DNA of 64,000 nt from Henckelia pumila. Its lineage: Eukaryota; Streptophyta; Magnoliopsida; Lamiales; Gesneriaceae. Made by a program: the position numbers and the translations under genes. Positions 9,791 through 20,675 of the stretch are shown one piece after another; the stretch's first letter is position 1; each line of letters starts with the position of its first letter. The notes below the pieces were generated by a model. The model was given only the letters and a program-made list of their open reading frames with translations, made no database searches and was not told the origin of the DNA. The stretch spans positions 59,899,522 through 59,963,521 of the forward strand of contig NC_133123.1 of NCBI RefSeq assembly GCF_033568475.1, in the 5' to 3' direction.

Positions 9791-11449
9791 ACATAAAAAC
9801 TTCATATATTATGAAATAGGTAATCCACTTTCAAAATTTTCATGATATAATATTCACGCATACAACAAATTAACATAAATAAAAACAAAAGTTTCAAAAT
9901 AAAAATTAAAGTGCTAAAGAATAATTTTCATTCATCTCACAATCATTAATGTACAATAGTAATGACAAATTTTTCACCTAGAAAAATGTCTATACACCAA
10001 CAAATGTACCTAAAATATCTAGTTAAAAACTAACAATAAATTAAGTCTCATAAAGAAAAACATCAGTAAACTTGCAGTGCATCTTTAACCATCACATCTT
10101 AAACAAAAATCCAATATTCTTGTCACCTACAATAAAAATTAATATATTTCTAACAATCAAATAAAATAAAATGATGCACAAAAATAAAGATTAAAATTTA
10201 AGTCAAACCATTGAATATCATACCATATGAGAAACTAAAAAACTATCATTTATCCAAATGCACTAATTAATAGAAGTCTTCTTCATTAACTGTCAACTGC
10301 AAATATAATTGATATTGATTTAAAAAGACAATAACATAACGAGTATATACAATAAACAATAGTCGAATGAAAATTTGAATATCATACCAAGTGACAAGGC
10401 CAAGCTATCATTCTTCCATGTGCATCCCCAAACTTTGGTAAAAGATCATATGGCCTAATCAGACTCTCTTCCTGTTCTAAGACAATTAGAACTTGTATTT
10501 CACACCAATTTTCTCCCAACGTCTGTCTTCCTACTTCAATTCGGATCCAAGCTACGAACCACTCCTTTTGCCACAATTTCCGTCGGATCAAATAGACTTC
10601 TTATCGAGACAGAACCTTCAATCTACAACAAAGTGCAAAATAGAAGGTTTTGATCGATGAATACAACTATGGTAGTGAGTAGAATCACATGATGAGTAGA
10701 TAATTAAAACCCCGCATAATTAATCTTAGTTTGCAAAATAGCAACCTTCAACTCATCATGCCACGTTGAACGATAAATTGATCAAAGTAAGCAACAAGAA
10801 CCATTTATTCATCTAACTTATGTCATCAACAAAAATATACCATTCAAACCAATAAATGACTAACTCAAGATAATCGTAGCTTTCAAATAAGAAAACTCAA
10901 ACTCATTATGTCACATCATACAATAAATAATATCAAAATAAACAATAAAACATCAGTCATACATGTAATATATATTTTCAACCAAAATATACCATCTAAA
11001 TCAATAAATGACTAACTCAATATAATTATAAACTTGCACAAAACATAGCAAACAAGAAACACAGATGACCTCCCCACAAAACACACGGACAGAAAAATGA
11101 TGAAGAAGCAAGTGGGTTACCTTTTTCCTGATGGGTAAACCTTCAAGATACATTTTATTTTGCATGCAATAAAAAAAAAATTGACCCCAAATAACAAAAA
11201 AAAACATATTGATGAGTGGCTGTGTAAATAAAGAAAAAGCAAGTGGAACATAAATATTGTTGGGGACGTAAGAAAGGTGCATTAACTACAATTACATGAA
11301 AAGAGTGTGTGTGTTGTGTTTGAGTGGGTTGGCAAGAGACAGATTGGGAAATAGAGTAATAATACCAAAATAAACTTGCTGAATCAATAAAGTACTAACT
11401 CAATATAATAATAAAGTAATAAAACTAAAAAAAAAACTTACCCTCGGAG
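9791..11449. other. AT-rich interior of element K without recognisable genes
   Basis: No protein homology is apparent. A 69-codon minus frame at 10382-10591 (WFVAWIRIEVG, RPYDLLPKFGDAHGRMIAW) is open but I do not recognise it; it could be a scrap of a transposon ORF. Two stretches starting near 10850 and 10980 share similar phrases (CAATAAATGACTAACTCAA), a diverged local duplication of about 140 bases. Confidence 0.4.
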
Positions 11450-11768
11450 ATAAACTACGTCTAGGAGGATCAGAAAATAATGGATTGCTAGATGATGATG
11501 TGTGTTGTATACTGTTGTTGTTTGAGACAAGGTTCTGATTTGGTTGATTGAAATCTTTGATTCTAACATTGCAATGTGTTATCCTTGCTTTCTAATTTGT
11601 TCATCCAATTTTTCTAACATTTTCTTTTGCTCTATGACTTTTCGGTTGCATGTATTACGGCTTGAAACTTCTCCCCATCAACTTGACCAACTTGATCATC
11701 CTCATCTTCAGGAAGTTGATTTTCTAGTTCTTTCATTGCATCCTTCACCAAAAAATCAAAAGCCATAA
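11450..11768 (-). pseudogene. Coiled-coil C-terminal fragment of a CACTA-type transposon protein
   Basis: On the minus strand a frame begins MAFDFLVKDAMKELENQL (from 11766) and stops at about 11635. A neighbouring frame continues with a heptad-like helix (KKMLEKLDEQIRKQG, then HIAMLESKIS). A charged C-terminal coiled coil of this kind is usual in the TnpA/PTTA-like proteins of plant CACTA elements. The assignment depends on context more than on conserved residues. A frameshift and stops make it non-functional. Confidence 0.4.
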
Positions 11769-11903
11769 TTTATACATAGTGATATGAAAACAAATATCTT
11801 TGAAAGTAATGTAGTTGAAGTTTATAATGCAACTTATCAATTTTTCATTTCTCGGCCTCTCCAATTGGAATCTCTTTGTCCTTTTCAAATCCTGTTATAT
11901 TGA

Positions 11904-12605
11904 TTATATTATCATCTTGTGGGACCCAAAATCCTCGTGAACTAATCCTTCCATATAATCTACATCATTACGAGATGGAAGAGAATTGGATTTTGAAGAT
12001 GCACTACATGCTATCTCTCTATGAGCCACCCAGTGAGTATAAATTTTGATAAATCCATCAACCGTTAAATGATCATAAGCATCCTCTTTTAAAACATACA
12101 TGTTAATCTTACATCTTGCAAAAGTACATGCAATTGTTCCATTTATGCTTGCATTAGAAAATACAAAATCTAGGAAACTTTCAAGTCCTTTTCTATATTC
12201 CTCAGTTTGTCTCGGCAAAAACATCCAAATTTTATCCATCATAATTCCAGTAAAAATATAGAATAAAACAAGGTCATAAAATAGATATATATTATATACA
12301 TATATATATGGGGAGTATAAATATCGAACAAGATATATAGTTTTAAGATTAGGAACAAAACCATCTAAAGCTCCAATCCCCTCAGAACTTACTCCTATGT
12401 TGCAAAGATTCAAGTATCGTAAATTAGCTCCTATAAAGTGTTCAAATGAATTGTCAACCAGTGAGCTATCACCCAGATTCAAATGGGTCATTACTTCCAT
12501 AGAAGACAAATAACATAATGAATCAAGGGAACAATTAGATATATCCAGGAAACTAAGCATACTGGTTTCAATATACTGGAAAAATTCATAATCATCTATA
12601 GTTTT
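11904..12605 (-). pseudogene. LRR fragment joined to a CACTA transposase-associated domain
   Basis: A minus-strand frame stays open across two unrelated modules. The upstream module (about 12600-12335) is leucine-rich: MLSFLDISNC, MTHLNLGDSSLVD, LRYLNLCNIGVSSEGIGAL and VPNLKTIYL, the form of repeat seen in plant intracellular LRR proteins. After an AT-rich, intron-like stretch (about 12330-12250) the downstream module is the transposase-associated domain of CACTA TNP2 proteins: MMDKIWMFLPRQTEEYRKGLE, SFLDFVFSNASINGTI, CKINMYVLKEDAYDHLTVDG. The zinc-coordinating part of the family is incomplete. The frame formally extends to 12641, but its first residues come from elements C and E. The likeliest explanation is capture of a host LRR exon by the CACTA element, later cut by C. 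The LRR host gene is not identified and function is unlikely. Confidence 0.65.
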
Positions 12606-12633
12606 TGTTGGGCTTGGACTATGTCTCCAATCT

Positions 12634-14734
12634 TGTAACACCCCGAATTTATCTTAATTACTCTTATTTGAGATAATCGGAGATTTCAAAGTTTAAGAGT
12701 CGACTTGCATTTGATCAGGGTCCTTTTTGCAAATTTCTGATTTTTGAGGGACTAAAATGCAAATATTGGATTTGTTAGATATTTATAATCTCTTTGACTC
12801 TTCTCCTTCACTCATCCTCCCTCCCACACGCCTCCCCTCCATTGAAGAACTCCAAACGTGAGTTTCAAGCTTTGGAATTCTCCGTTTTTGTCGATCCGTC
12901 CGTTGGAATTTATTTCTGAAGGCAGATTAACGATCACGGTTGAGAGAGCTTCGTTCTATCGTAAGTTTTTCTACGATCAGATACATTCTTGTTTTTGGAT
13001 GTTGTTAGAATCGATTGAGATTTGAGTATGTTGTTCTTCGCGGAGTTCTGGTCGTTTATTATCTGTCGGTTTTGAATTAGAGAAATGTTCGGATTTGTTT
13101 TGATTTTTGGAAGATTATTCGAAAATGTGGATTTTTAGATTGTTGGAATTGAATTGAATTGAGTAAAGGATGATTGATATGAGTTGTTTGAATTGATATT
13201 ATGCTGTCTGTGTTTTCGGTTTATCAGATTATAGCCGTTATGCCGCCGGTTTGAATTTTAAGAATTTTGGAAGTTTTGTTGAGTTTTGGGATTATTTGGT
13301 TTGGATGGATTGTTATTGGATTTTGTTTGTATCCGTACAGATTGATTGAAGATAGCGGAGTTCAGAATTTTCAGCTTTCAAATCGTTGAAGAGTTGATCG
13401 AGGTTTGGTATCGAGTTGATCTCATCCTCCAAAGTTGACTTGAATTATCTTCATCGTTGAACTTTGTTTGGAATGGAATTTTGATTTGGAATTCTTGTTG
13501 TTGTTGTTTCCAGGTTTGGAGCATTGACGTTTGAAAGAGGTATAAGATGATTTATATTGGAATGAAACGTATGACTCGAATCCGACTTGATTCGAGTGTT
13601 CCGGAAAAATCACATACTGGCATGTTATTTGATTATTTGAGTGAGTTATGTTTTGCATTGCATTCATATTGAGCTAAGAATCCTTGATTTGAGCAGCGGG
13701 CAGGACAGCCCTTTTATGATAGACGTTTTGGGGATTATATTGTGAGTGGCCTGGGTGTAGCCGTGTCACCTAGTGCTAGCATACTCCTTATAGTCGCACC
13801 AAAGTCTAGAGGATGGAGATACGTAGCACCACCTCGATCGGGAGAGTCGGTGAGTTGTTTACGTGATCTCGTCCTCGGGATCCCAAAAGCAAAAGCAGCA
13901 ACTCTTTTGATTATCCGACTTGATAATCCCAAATTTTAAAGACATGCATTGCATTTATGCATATGAATTGAGTTTTAGACATGCTTGTGGAATTGCATGG
14001 TTGTTATTTGAATATCTGGAAGATGATTCATTTCGTTTGAGATGTTTTTATGATATTTCATGTTAGTCTCTTTTACTGGGAATATTATTCTCACCGGACT
14101 ATCCGGCTATTGTCTTTGTTTGTATGTGTACTTGGCAACAGGTGGGGCAGGATCGAGTCAAAGATGATAGGGATAGAACGAGAATGAAGAATAGAAGTGG
14201 GACTTTGAGTTAGAATTGGAAATGCATGCCAATCTAGTTTATGTTTTGAAAACATGTTTAGAATTCGAACGTTGTTGAATATTAGAATTGATTATGAATG
14301 ATTAATATTTAAGTTTGTATGTTAATTAAAAGTTGTTGGATTCGGAATTGAGCATGTTAGATTGATATTAGATTGAGTCGAATTGTTGAATTGAGATTTG
14401 AAACATGTTCAGTTTTTTGGAAAAATTCTGATCCCAGGGTGCGCTCGATCCTACGATTTCATGGGATCGAGCGCGGCCCCTGATTATTTGGAGGCAGTGA
14501 CTTTGAATAATTGGTGCGCTCGATCCTAGCTTTTTGCCGGATCGAGCGCGGCACTTATATTTTTCTCGACAGAGAGTTCAGGAATATGGTGCGCTCGATC
14601 CTGGATTTTTTCCGGATCAAGCGCAGCACTATTCATCCGGAAAAAAAAAAATTCTTCCTTTTCTTTTAGGCTTTGATTAATGATGTTTAATTATGGATTA
14701 TTTGATATTACCCGATTAGAATCGAGGTCTCACA
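12634..14734 (+). repeat. 5' LTR of element E
   Basis: The 2101-base LTR has a TATA motif (TATTTATAA, 12780-12788) only ~145 bases from its start, followed by a pyrimidine-rich stretch, so U3 is short and R-U5 very long. A conserved block with TAGTGCTAGCATACTCC lies near 13770-13800. Three 75-base hairpin units lie at 14441-14624. No plausible protein is encoded; short frames at 13735-13939 exist on both strands. Confidence 0.88.
14441..14624 (+). repeat. Three tandem 75-base units, each with an 11-bp hairpin (5' LTR of E)
   Basis: Units start at 14441, 14516 and 14591, exactly 75 bases apart. Each has the arm GCGCTCGATCC and, 12 bases on, its complement GGATCGAGCGC (14464-14474 and 14539-14549); the third arm at 14614-14624 has one mismatch (GGATCAAGCGC). 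The array is repeated in the 3' LTR. Transcribed, it would fold into three consecutive stem-loops near the U5 end. Confidence 0.9.
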
Positions 14735-14739
14735 TTAAG

Positions 14740-14750
14740 TGGTATCAGAG
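14740..14750 (+). promoter_or_regulatory. Primer-binding site of element E
   Basis: TGGTATCAGAG follows the 5' LTR after five bases. It is the plant initiator tRNA-Met type of primer site and fixes the plus orientation. Confidence 0.85.
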
Positions 14751-16907
14751 AGATAAGATTCTTGGACTGAATTTAGAAGTGAGCGGGGTAGATCGAGTCT
14801 GCATGAATTGAATTCTCGCATGTGATTGAGTTATTTAAATTGATTTGTTTAAATATCATGCGAGCATGCTTTATTGTTGAGAATTATTTGAGTTACATGA
14901 TTATGTGATTTAAATTATAAAGCATGACTTATTTGAGATATGAACTGTATTTCATTTCGGATCCGAATTCCAATTGCTTGAGTAAGCAAAACAGAGGTTG
15001 TTTGAATTGCAAATGAGAATCAGTTTGAGATCCAAAATTCAGCACCTTTGGAGTAGAATGAGCTTATCAAACAGAGATTTTGGGCACCAAATTTTTGAGA
15101 TGGAGATATTTGTGTCCCTACCATCTAGAATTATCAGAATTGTGTCATTGAAGAGTTTGAGCAGGCGACAACCAACATCAACTACTTCGACTGATCTAGA
15201 TCGTACTACTATTGAGAATGATGATGGAGGCAGGAGTTGAATAGAAGAATCGATCAGTGGTTGACTCTCTTGACTACTCAGATGACCGTCAAATCCGGTT
15301 AGTATTTCATCAACAATAGGTATTGCAAAGTTGGTAGAATTCAAAGAAGCTGTCAGGTCTGTCATCAGCCCAGACACTTTTGACTGTTTTATTTCAGAGA
15401 TGTGCGGAGGAATTCTAATCTAGCCCGAATTGGTTGATAAACCAGTGGTTAGAGAGTTTGCTGACATATTTCAGATGAGATTTCTAGATTTCCTCCGAGA
15501 CATGAGGTTAGTTTCAGCAACAACTTGAGATCGGGACATCGCAGTTGAGAATTGAGAAGAAGCGTTCCTTAGACCGCACTCATGTAGAGGTACGACGCGT
15601 TGACTTTGTCATGCCATTTGATTAAACAGACGCTCCTACAGCATTTGGGAATTTTAGGAGTCAAATCCTTCAGAGATATTTAGATGAATTCGGGATTGTT
15701 CTTATCAATGAATCCTTATCCGTTCGAATGGTCGTACTGATCTTTCAGACTCTTTTTGAGTTGTTTACTGATTTCATGCCGAGCAGTTATGCTATTCTAT
15801 CGACTTCTGATTTCTGATGGGATCGAGTTGCCTCTCCTCAATCTTTTATATCTGAAGTTGGAATTTCAGTGGATCAACTCAAGACTAGAACCGAATTGTA
15901 TTGATCGAGATCGACGTTATTACCTGAAATTGAAGATTTATGAGTTCTATCGCAGATTGTTGAGGAATTCTTATCGTTTGCAAAGCCGATTACTCTGCAG
16001 ATTTTGTTCTTCTGTCTGGACTTCATCTTATGAGACCAGTTCTTATTGTTGAAGAAGAGATTTATTATCGCTTCTTTATCCCTTGTTTCTTTTGTATTGA
16101 TGACCTTGCAAGTACTTTACACTTCTTCTTATTGAGGTTTGGGTATATTCTTGTTCAAAAGAATCACTTATTAGCTTGATGCGCCGAGACAGTTGAACAC
16201 GCGGGAGACTTAATGTCAGAATCTGGACTTGAGCTTGCATCGATCTTATTGATTGGAAGATCTGACATCGTTTCTTTTCTTATGAGGAGATTTACGTAAT
16301 CTTCCCTGATCTTGGAAGATTGTAGTACTTGTTTTGCCGGTTGAACTGAGTATGAAGAAGAGAAGATGATTAGAGAGTGATTCTCAGACATGATCAGATG
16401 ATGGATATTCTGTCAGAATTTTGTCAGATTGTTTTGACTGCCTGATTTAGTCATTTCAGACAGAGATCTTTGTTATTCTTCTGGATTAGTCTCCGAAGAG
16501 TTTTTTTTATTCTAGTACATCCGAGTTCATTTGATATCCTCAGAACGACGGACAGTCAGATCAGACGAGGCAAACCGTAGAGGAGTTGCCATGTGTTGTA
16601 GTGCTCGACTTAGCACTAGTGGCAGGATTTTGATTTTCTTGGAGACTTTGTACAATGACAACTATTTCATGAATTATTGGATGCACTTTTCAAGAGTTGT
16701 ACGAGAAGAAAGGAAGATCCTGTTGATTGGAGGTGATTTTCTGTGTCACCTGTTTTGGAACCAGAGATGAGTCGAATTGTGACTGAGCAGAGGAAGATTA
16801 TTCTGACGAGAATGAGCCGACTTTGGATTGACGAACTTGAAGGAGTTATTTGAGAGACAGAGTTCATGTTGGAAACGCGTTTGATTTCGAGGACGAAATC
16901 TTTTCTT
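14751..16907 (+). pseudogene. Scrambled gag-pol remnant of element E (chromovirus-derived)
   Basis: Only short scraps of a Ty3/gypsy polyprotein survive, in order and on the plus strand but in different frames. About 15440-15480 gives VVREFADIF from the protease-RT linker. About 15608-15700 gives MPF, TDAPTAF and RYLDEFGIVLI from the RT palm. Near 15945 YRRLLRNS recalls the RT tether. About 16545-16640 recalls the C-terminal part of integrase (VEELPCVVVLDL), and about 16745-16830 contains PEMSRIVTEQRKIILTRM. RNase H and the integrase core are missing. The polypurine tract region reads like the C-terminal tail common in Tekay chromoviruses. Many stops and deletions exclude a product. Several short frames predicted here do not follow the family and are not real genes. 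Confidence 0.7.
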
Positions 16908-16920
16908 AGAGGGGGAAAAT

Positions 16921-19025
16921 TGTAACGCCCCGAATTTATCTTAATTATGTTTATTTGAGATAATCGGAGATTTCAGAGTTTAAGAGTCGACTTGTATTTG
17001 ATCAGGGTCCTTTTTGCAAATTTCGGATTTTTGAGGGACTAAAATGCAAATATTGGATTTGTTAGATATTTATAATCTCTTTGACTCTTCTCCTTCACTC
17101 ATCCTCCCTCCCACATGCCTCCCCTCCATTGAAGAACTCCAAACGTGAGTTTCAAGCTTTGGAATTCTCCGTTGTCGATCCGTCCGTTGGAATTTATTTC
17201 TGAAGGCAGATTAGCGATCACGGCTGAGAGAGCTTCGTTTTATCGTAAGTTTTTCTACGATCAGATACATTCAAGTTTTTGGATGTTGTTAGAATCGATT
17301 GAGATTTGAGTATGTTGTTCTTCGCGGAGTTCTGGTCGTTTATTATCTGTCGGTTTTGAATTAGAGCGACGTTCGGATTTGTTTTGATTTTTGGAAGATT
17401 ATTCAAAAATGTGGATTTTTAGATTGTTGTAATTGAATTGAATTGAAAAAAGGATGATTGATATGAGTTGTTTGAATTGATATTATGCTGTCTGTGTTTC
17501 CGATTTATCATATTATAGTCGTTATGCCGCTGGTTTGAATTTTAAGAATTTTGGAAGTTTTGTTGAGTTTTGGGATTATTTGGTTTGGATGGATTGTTAT
17601 TGGATTGTGTTTGTATCCATACAGATTGATTGAAGATAGCGGAGTTCAAAATTGTCAGCTTTCGAATCGTTGAAGAGTTGATCGAGGTTTGGTATCGAGT
17701 TGATCTCATCCTCGGAAGTTGACTTGAATTATCTTCATCGTTGAACTTTGTTTGGAATGGAATTTTGATTTGGAATTCTTGTTGTTGTTGTTTCCAGGTT
17801 TGGAGAATCGACGTTTGAAAGAGGTATAAGATGACTTAGAATGGAATGGAACGTGTGACTCGAATCCAACTTGATTCGAGTGTTCCGGAAAAATCACATG
17901 CTGGCATGTTATTTGATTATTTGAGTTATTTGAGTTATCTTTTGCATTGCATTCATATTGAGCTAAGAATCTTTGATTTGAGCAGCGGGCAGGACGACCC
18001 TTTTATGATAGACGTTTTGGGGATTATATTATGAGTAGCCTGGGTGTAGCCGTTTCACCTAGTGCTAGCATACTCCTTATAGTCGCACCAAAGTCTAGAG
18101 GATGGAGATACGTAGCACCACCTCGATCGGGAGAGTCGGTGAGTTGTTTACGTGATCTCGTCCTCGGGATCCCAAAAGCAAAAGCAGCAACTCTTTTGAT
18201 TATCCGACTTGATAATCCCAGATTTTAAAGACATGCATTGCATTTATGCATATGAATTGAGTTTTAGACATGCTTGTGGAATTGCATGGTTGTTATTTGA
18301 GTATCTGGATGATGTTGCATTTTGTTTGAGATGTTTTTATGATATTTCATGTTAGTCTCTTTTACTGGGAATATTATTCTCACCGGATTATTCGGCTGTT
18401 GTCTTTGTTTGTATGTGTACTTGGCAACAGGTGGGGCAGGATCGAGTCAGAGACGACAGGGATAGAACGAGAATGAAGAATAGAAGTGGGACTTCGAGTT
18501 AGAATTGGAAATGCATGACAATCTAGTTTATGTTTTGAAAGTATGTTTAGAATTCGAACGTTGTTGAATATTAGAATTGATTATGAATGATGAATATTCA
18601 AGTTTGTATGTTAATTAAACGTTGTTGGATTCGGAATTGAGCATGTTAGATTGATATTAGATTGAGTTGAATTGTTGAATTGAGATTTGAAACATGTTCA
18701 GTTTTCTGGAAAAATTCTGATCCCAGGATGCGCTCGATCCTACGATTTCATGGGATCGAGCGCGGCCCCTGATTATTTGGAGGCAGTGACTTTGAATAAT
18801 TGGTGCGCTCAATCCTGGCTTTTTGCCGGATCGAGCGCGGCACTTATATTTTTCTCGACAGAGAGTTCAGGAATATGGTGCGCTCGATCCTGGATTTTTT
18901 CCGGATCGAGTGCAGCACTATTCATCCAAAAAAAAAAAAAAATTCTTCGTTTTCTTTTAGGCTTTGATTAATGATGTTTAGTTATGGATTATTTGATATT
19001 AGCCGATTAGAATCGAGGTCTTACA
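16921..19025 (+). repeat. 3' LTR of element E
   Basis: This 2105-base repeat matches 12634-14734 throughout with scattered transitions and small indels. It follows the polypurine tract at 16908-16920. TATA motif at 17067-17075. The outer end TCTTACA at 19025 is followed by the TSD AATCT. Confidence 0.9.
18730..18913 (+). repeat. Three tandem 75-base hairpin units (3' LTR of E)
   Basis: Units start at 18730, 18805 and 18880 with the same 75-base period as in the 5' LTR. Arms are GCGCTCGATCC and GGATCGAGCGC; the second unit has one change (GCGCTCAATCC) and the third one change in its right arm (GGATCGAGTGC). Retention of all three units in both LTRs fits copying from one template. Confidence 0.9.
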
Positions 19026-19560
19026 AATCTTTTGTGTGAAGTTATCTTGATGTGTGATGGCCCAATATCATCTATCTTAGTGGATAGGATAGACTCAGGC
19101 CCAACTAGAAATTCAAGATTATGTTAAGAGCAGTTGGCTTCTCAACCGATCAAATAAAAAGTCAGCTGGAAGATTGGATAGTTGAAAATACACAAGCAAT
19201 TACAATCAAAACTTACGATCAAGACTGAGAGGAAAAGAGAAATACAAAGCAGAGAAAAGAGAAAGCAGGAATAGGAGCCAAGAGTGTATAGATCTTGTTG
19301 TATTCTTGGTTCAATTCGAAAACTCGTATTGTAAACTTTCAGTGGTGATTCAATAAATCTTTCTGGGGTTTGTCCGTGGATGTAAGTCATGCAAATGACT
19401 GAACCACGTTGATTGTGTCCTTTGTGTTGTTCATTAGAGTTATCATATTCTGTAGTTGAGTTCTTATCAAGAAGTGTTATTTGTGGTTTCGGGTTTACTG
19501 TTGGATAGACGATTGTGTTCTTGTTGAGTTTGGAATCGAATTCATTGGGTGAATCTACAA

Positions 19561-19580
19561 GTGGCGCCGTCTGTGGGAAT
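19561..19580 (+). promoter_or_regulatory. Primer-binding site of element C (not initiator Met)
   Basis: GTGGCGCCGTCTGTGGGAAT begins two bases after the 5' LTR end (ACA at 19557-19559). It matches the site of the Tat element B rather than the usual copia TGGTATCAGAG. The cognate tRNA is not identified here. Confidence 0.65.
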
Positions 19581-19591
19581 CGAATTCACGA

Positions 19592-20675
19592 ATGGGAATT
19601 AGAACAATGAAATTCGATATAGAAAAATTCACGAGAAAGAATGACTTCTCACTTTGGCGTATCAAGATGCGAGCCATCTTGATCCAGCAGGGATGGTTAG
19701 ATGCACTACAGAAGTCAGAAGGATCGTCTACTGATGATAAAGACAGGATTGAACTGTTGGATAAAGCACACAGTGCGATAATATTGTGCCTGGGTGACAA
19801 ACCCCTTCGAGAAGTATGTAGGGAGACCTGTGCAGCCGCTGTGTAGAACAAACTAGAAAGTTTGTACATGACTAAGTCACTGGCCAACCGGCTATACATG
19901 AAGCAGAGGCTATACTCGTTTATCATAAGAGATGATAAGTCCCTGGATGATCAGATAGATGAATATACCAAAATTCTTGAAGATCTTGAGAATATTGAGG
20001 TTAAACTTGAAGAAGAGGACAAGACTCTAATACTGTTGAATGCATTGCCTAAAAAGTATAAAAACTTTAGAGATGCCTTGTTGTATGGTAGAGAGCAAAC
20101 AATTACTTTGGAGGAAGTAATGTCTGCAATACCATCGAAGGAACTCCAAAGGAAAACAAATGCAAGTACAGAACCTCAAGGGGAAAGCCTTGCTGCTCGA
20201 GGTAGATCAGACAAAAGGGTTTATAGTGGAAAAAAGTTCACATCAAGATCAAGAAGCCAGGGGAGAGGTCAGAGGAGAAACACTAGAAATTTGAAATGCT
20301 TTATATGTCATAAGGAGGGCCATTTCAAAAGGAATTGTCCAGAAAGAAAGGGCAAGCAATATGATACTCCAAAAGAAGATGGATCAGCTGCTGTTGTATC
20401 TGATGGATATGAGTCAGCAGAGGTACTAGTAGTATCAAACCATGACACAAACACTGAGTGGGTATTAGACTCAGGTTGTTCATTTCATATGTGTCCAATA
20501 AGGTCATGGTTTGAGGAACTAGAGGAATCAGATCAAGGGGTAGTGCTTCTTGGAAACAACAAAGCCTGTAAAATCAAAGGAATTGGATTAGTGAGGATCA
20601 GAATGTATGCTGGGGTGGATAGGTTGTTATCTAAGGTGAGATATGTACCAGAGCTAAAGAGAAACCTTATATCTC
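19592..20675 (+). pseudogene. Element C Gag and aspartic protease
   Basis: The plus-strand frame begins MGIRTMKFDIEKFTRKNDF at 19592, 12 bases after the primer site. The UBN2/copia-type gag core follows (WRIKMRAILIQQGWLDAL, LLNALPKKYKNFRDALL). A CCHC knuckle, CFICHKEGHFKRNC, lies near 20300-20340. The protease shows WVLDSGCSFHMCP near 20458-20497 and ends at RNLIS, where the solo LTR interrupts it. A TAG at 19844-19846 breaks the gag frame; the next codons continue in the same frame (NKLESLYMTKSLANRLYMKQ). Gag forms the particle and the protease matures it. Integrase and RT follow beyond the solo LTR in another frame, as expected if the insertion separates one original ORF. Confidence 0.88.

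Larger units (their letters stand above)
9212..12605 (-). mobile_element. Element K: CACTA-like DNA transposon derivative, truncated
   Basis: The left edge reads GCTACAATAAAAAAATAATAC, a degenerate match to the CACTA terminus seen better at 43155-43173. The next ~600 bases hold many short inverted and direct copies of AATGACATT/AATGTCATT, like the subterminal repeats of CACTA (En/Spm) elements. On the minus strand it carries a coiled-coil fragment (11450-11768) and a transposase-associated domain joined to leucine-rich repeats (11904-12605). The catalytic transposase core is not seen, so this is a deletion derivative. The right end was cut by element C at 12606 and its other terminus is not in view. 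CACTA elements move by a cut-and-paste transposase supplied in trans. Confidence 0.55.
12634..19025 (+). mobile_element. Element E: LTR retrotransposon with 2.1-kb LTRs and a degenerate 2.2-kb interior
   Basis: Two direct repeats (12634-14734 and 16921-19025) begin TGTAACRCCCCGAATTTATC and end TCTYACA. The insertion is flanked by a perfect 5-base duplication, AATCT, inside the 5' LTR of element C. The interior has a Met-type primer site (14740-14750) and a polypurine tract (AGAGGGGGAAAAT, 16908-16920). Its remnants are those of a chromovirus polyprotein. The LTRs look about 96% alike while the interior is scrambled and shortened, so E probably moved as a non-autonomous deletion derivative using enzymes from a relative. 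Confidence 0.9.
12606..19559 (+). repeat. 5' LTR of element C, split by element E
   Basis: The LTR runs 12606-12633 and then, after removal of element E, 19031-19559, about 557 bases in all, beginning TGTTGGGC and ending AATCTACA. The duplicated AATCT (12629-12633 and 19026-19030) marks the E insertion. Across the insertion the flanks match the uninterrupted 3' LTR at 25450-25490. Confidence 0.9.

Noticed and set aside
12337..12605. Functional LRR resistance-type gene
   Set aside because: Only about 85 leucine-rich residues remain, truncated by element C and joined to a transposase domain; no NB-ARC, kinase or signal peptide.
13735..13939. 65-codon frames on both strands, repeated at 18031-18228
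   Set aside because: They lie in both LTRs of element E in the R-U5 region and have no start context or homology; conservation follows from LTR identity.
15039..15377. 112-codon minus frame inside element E
   Set aside because: It is antisense to the gag-pol remnant direction and has no family resemblance.
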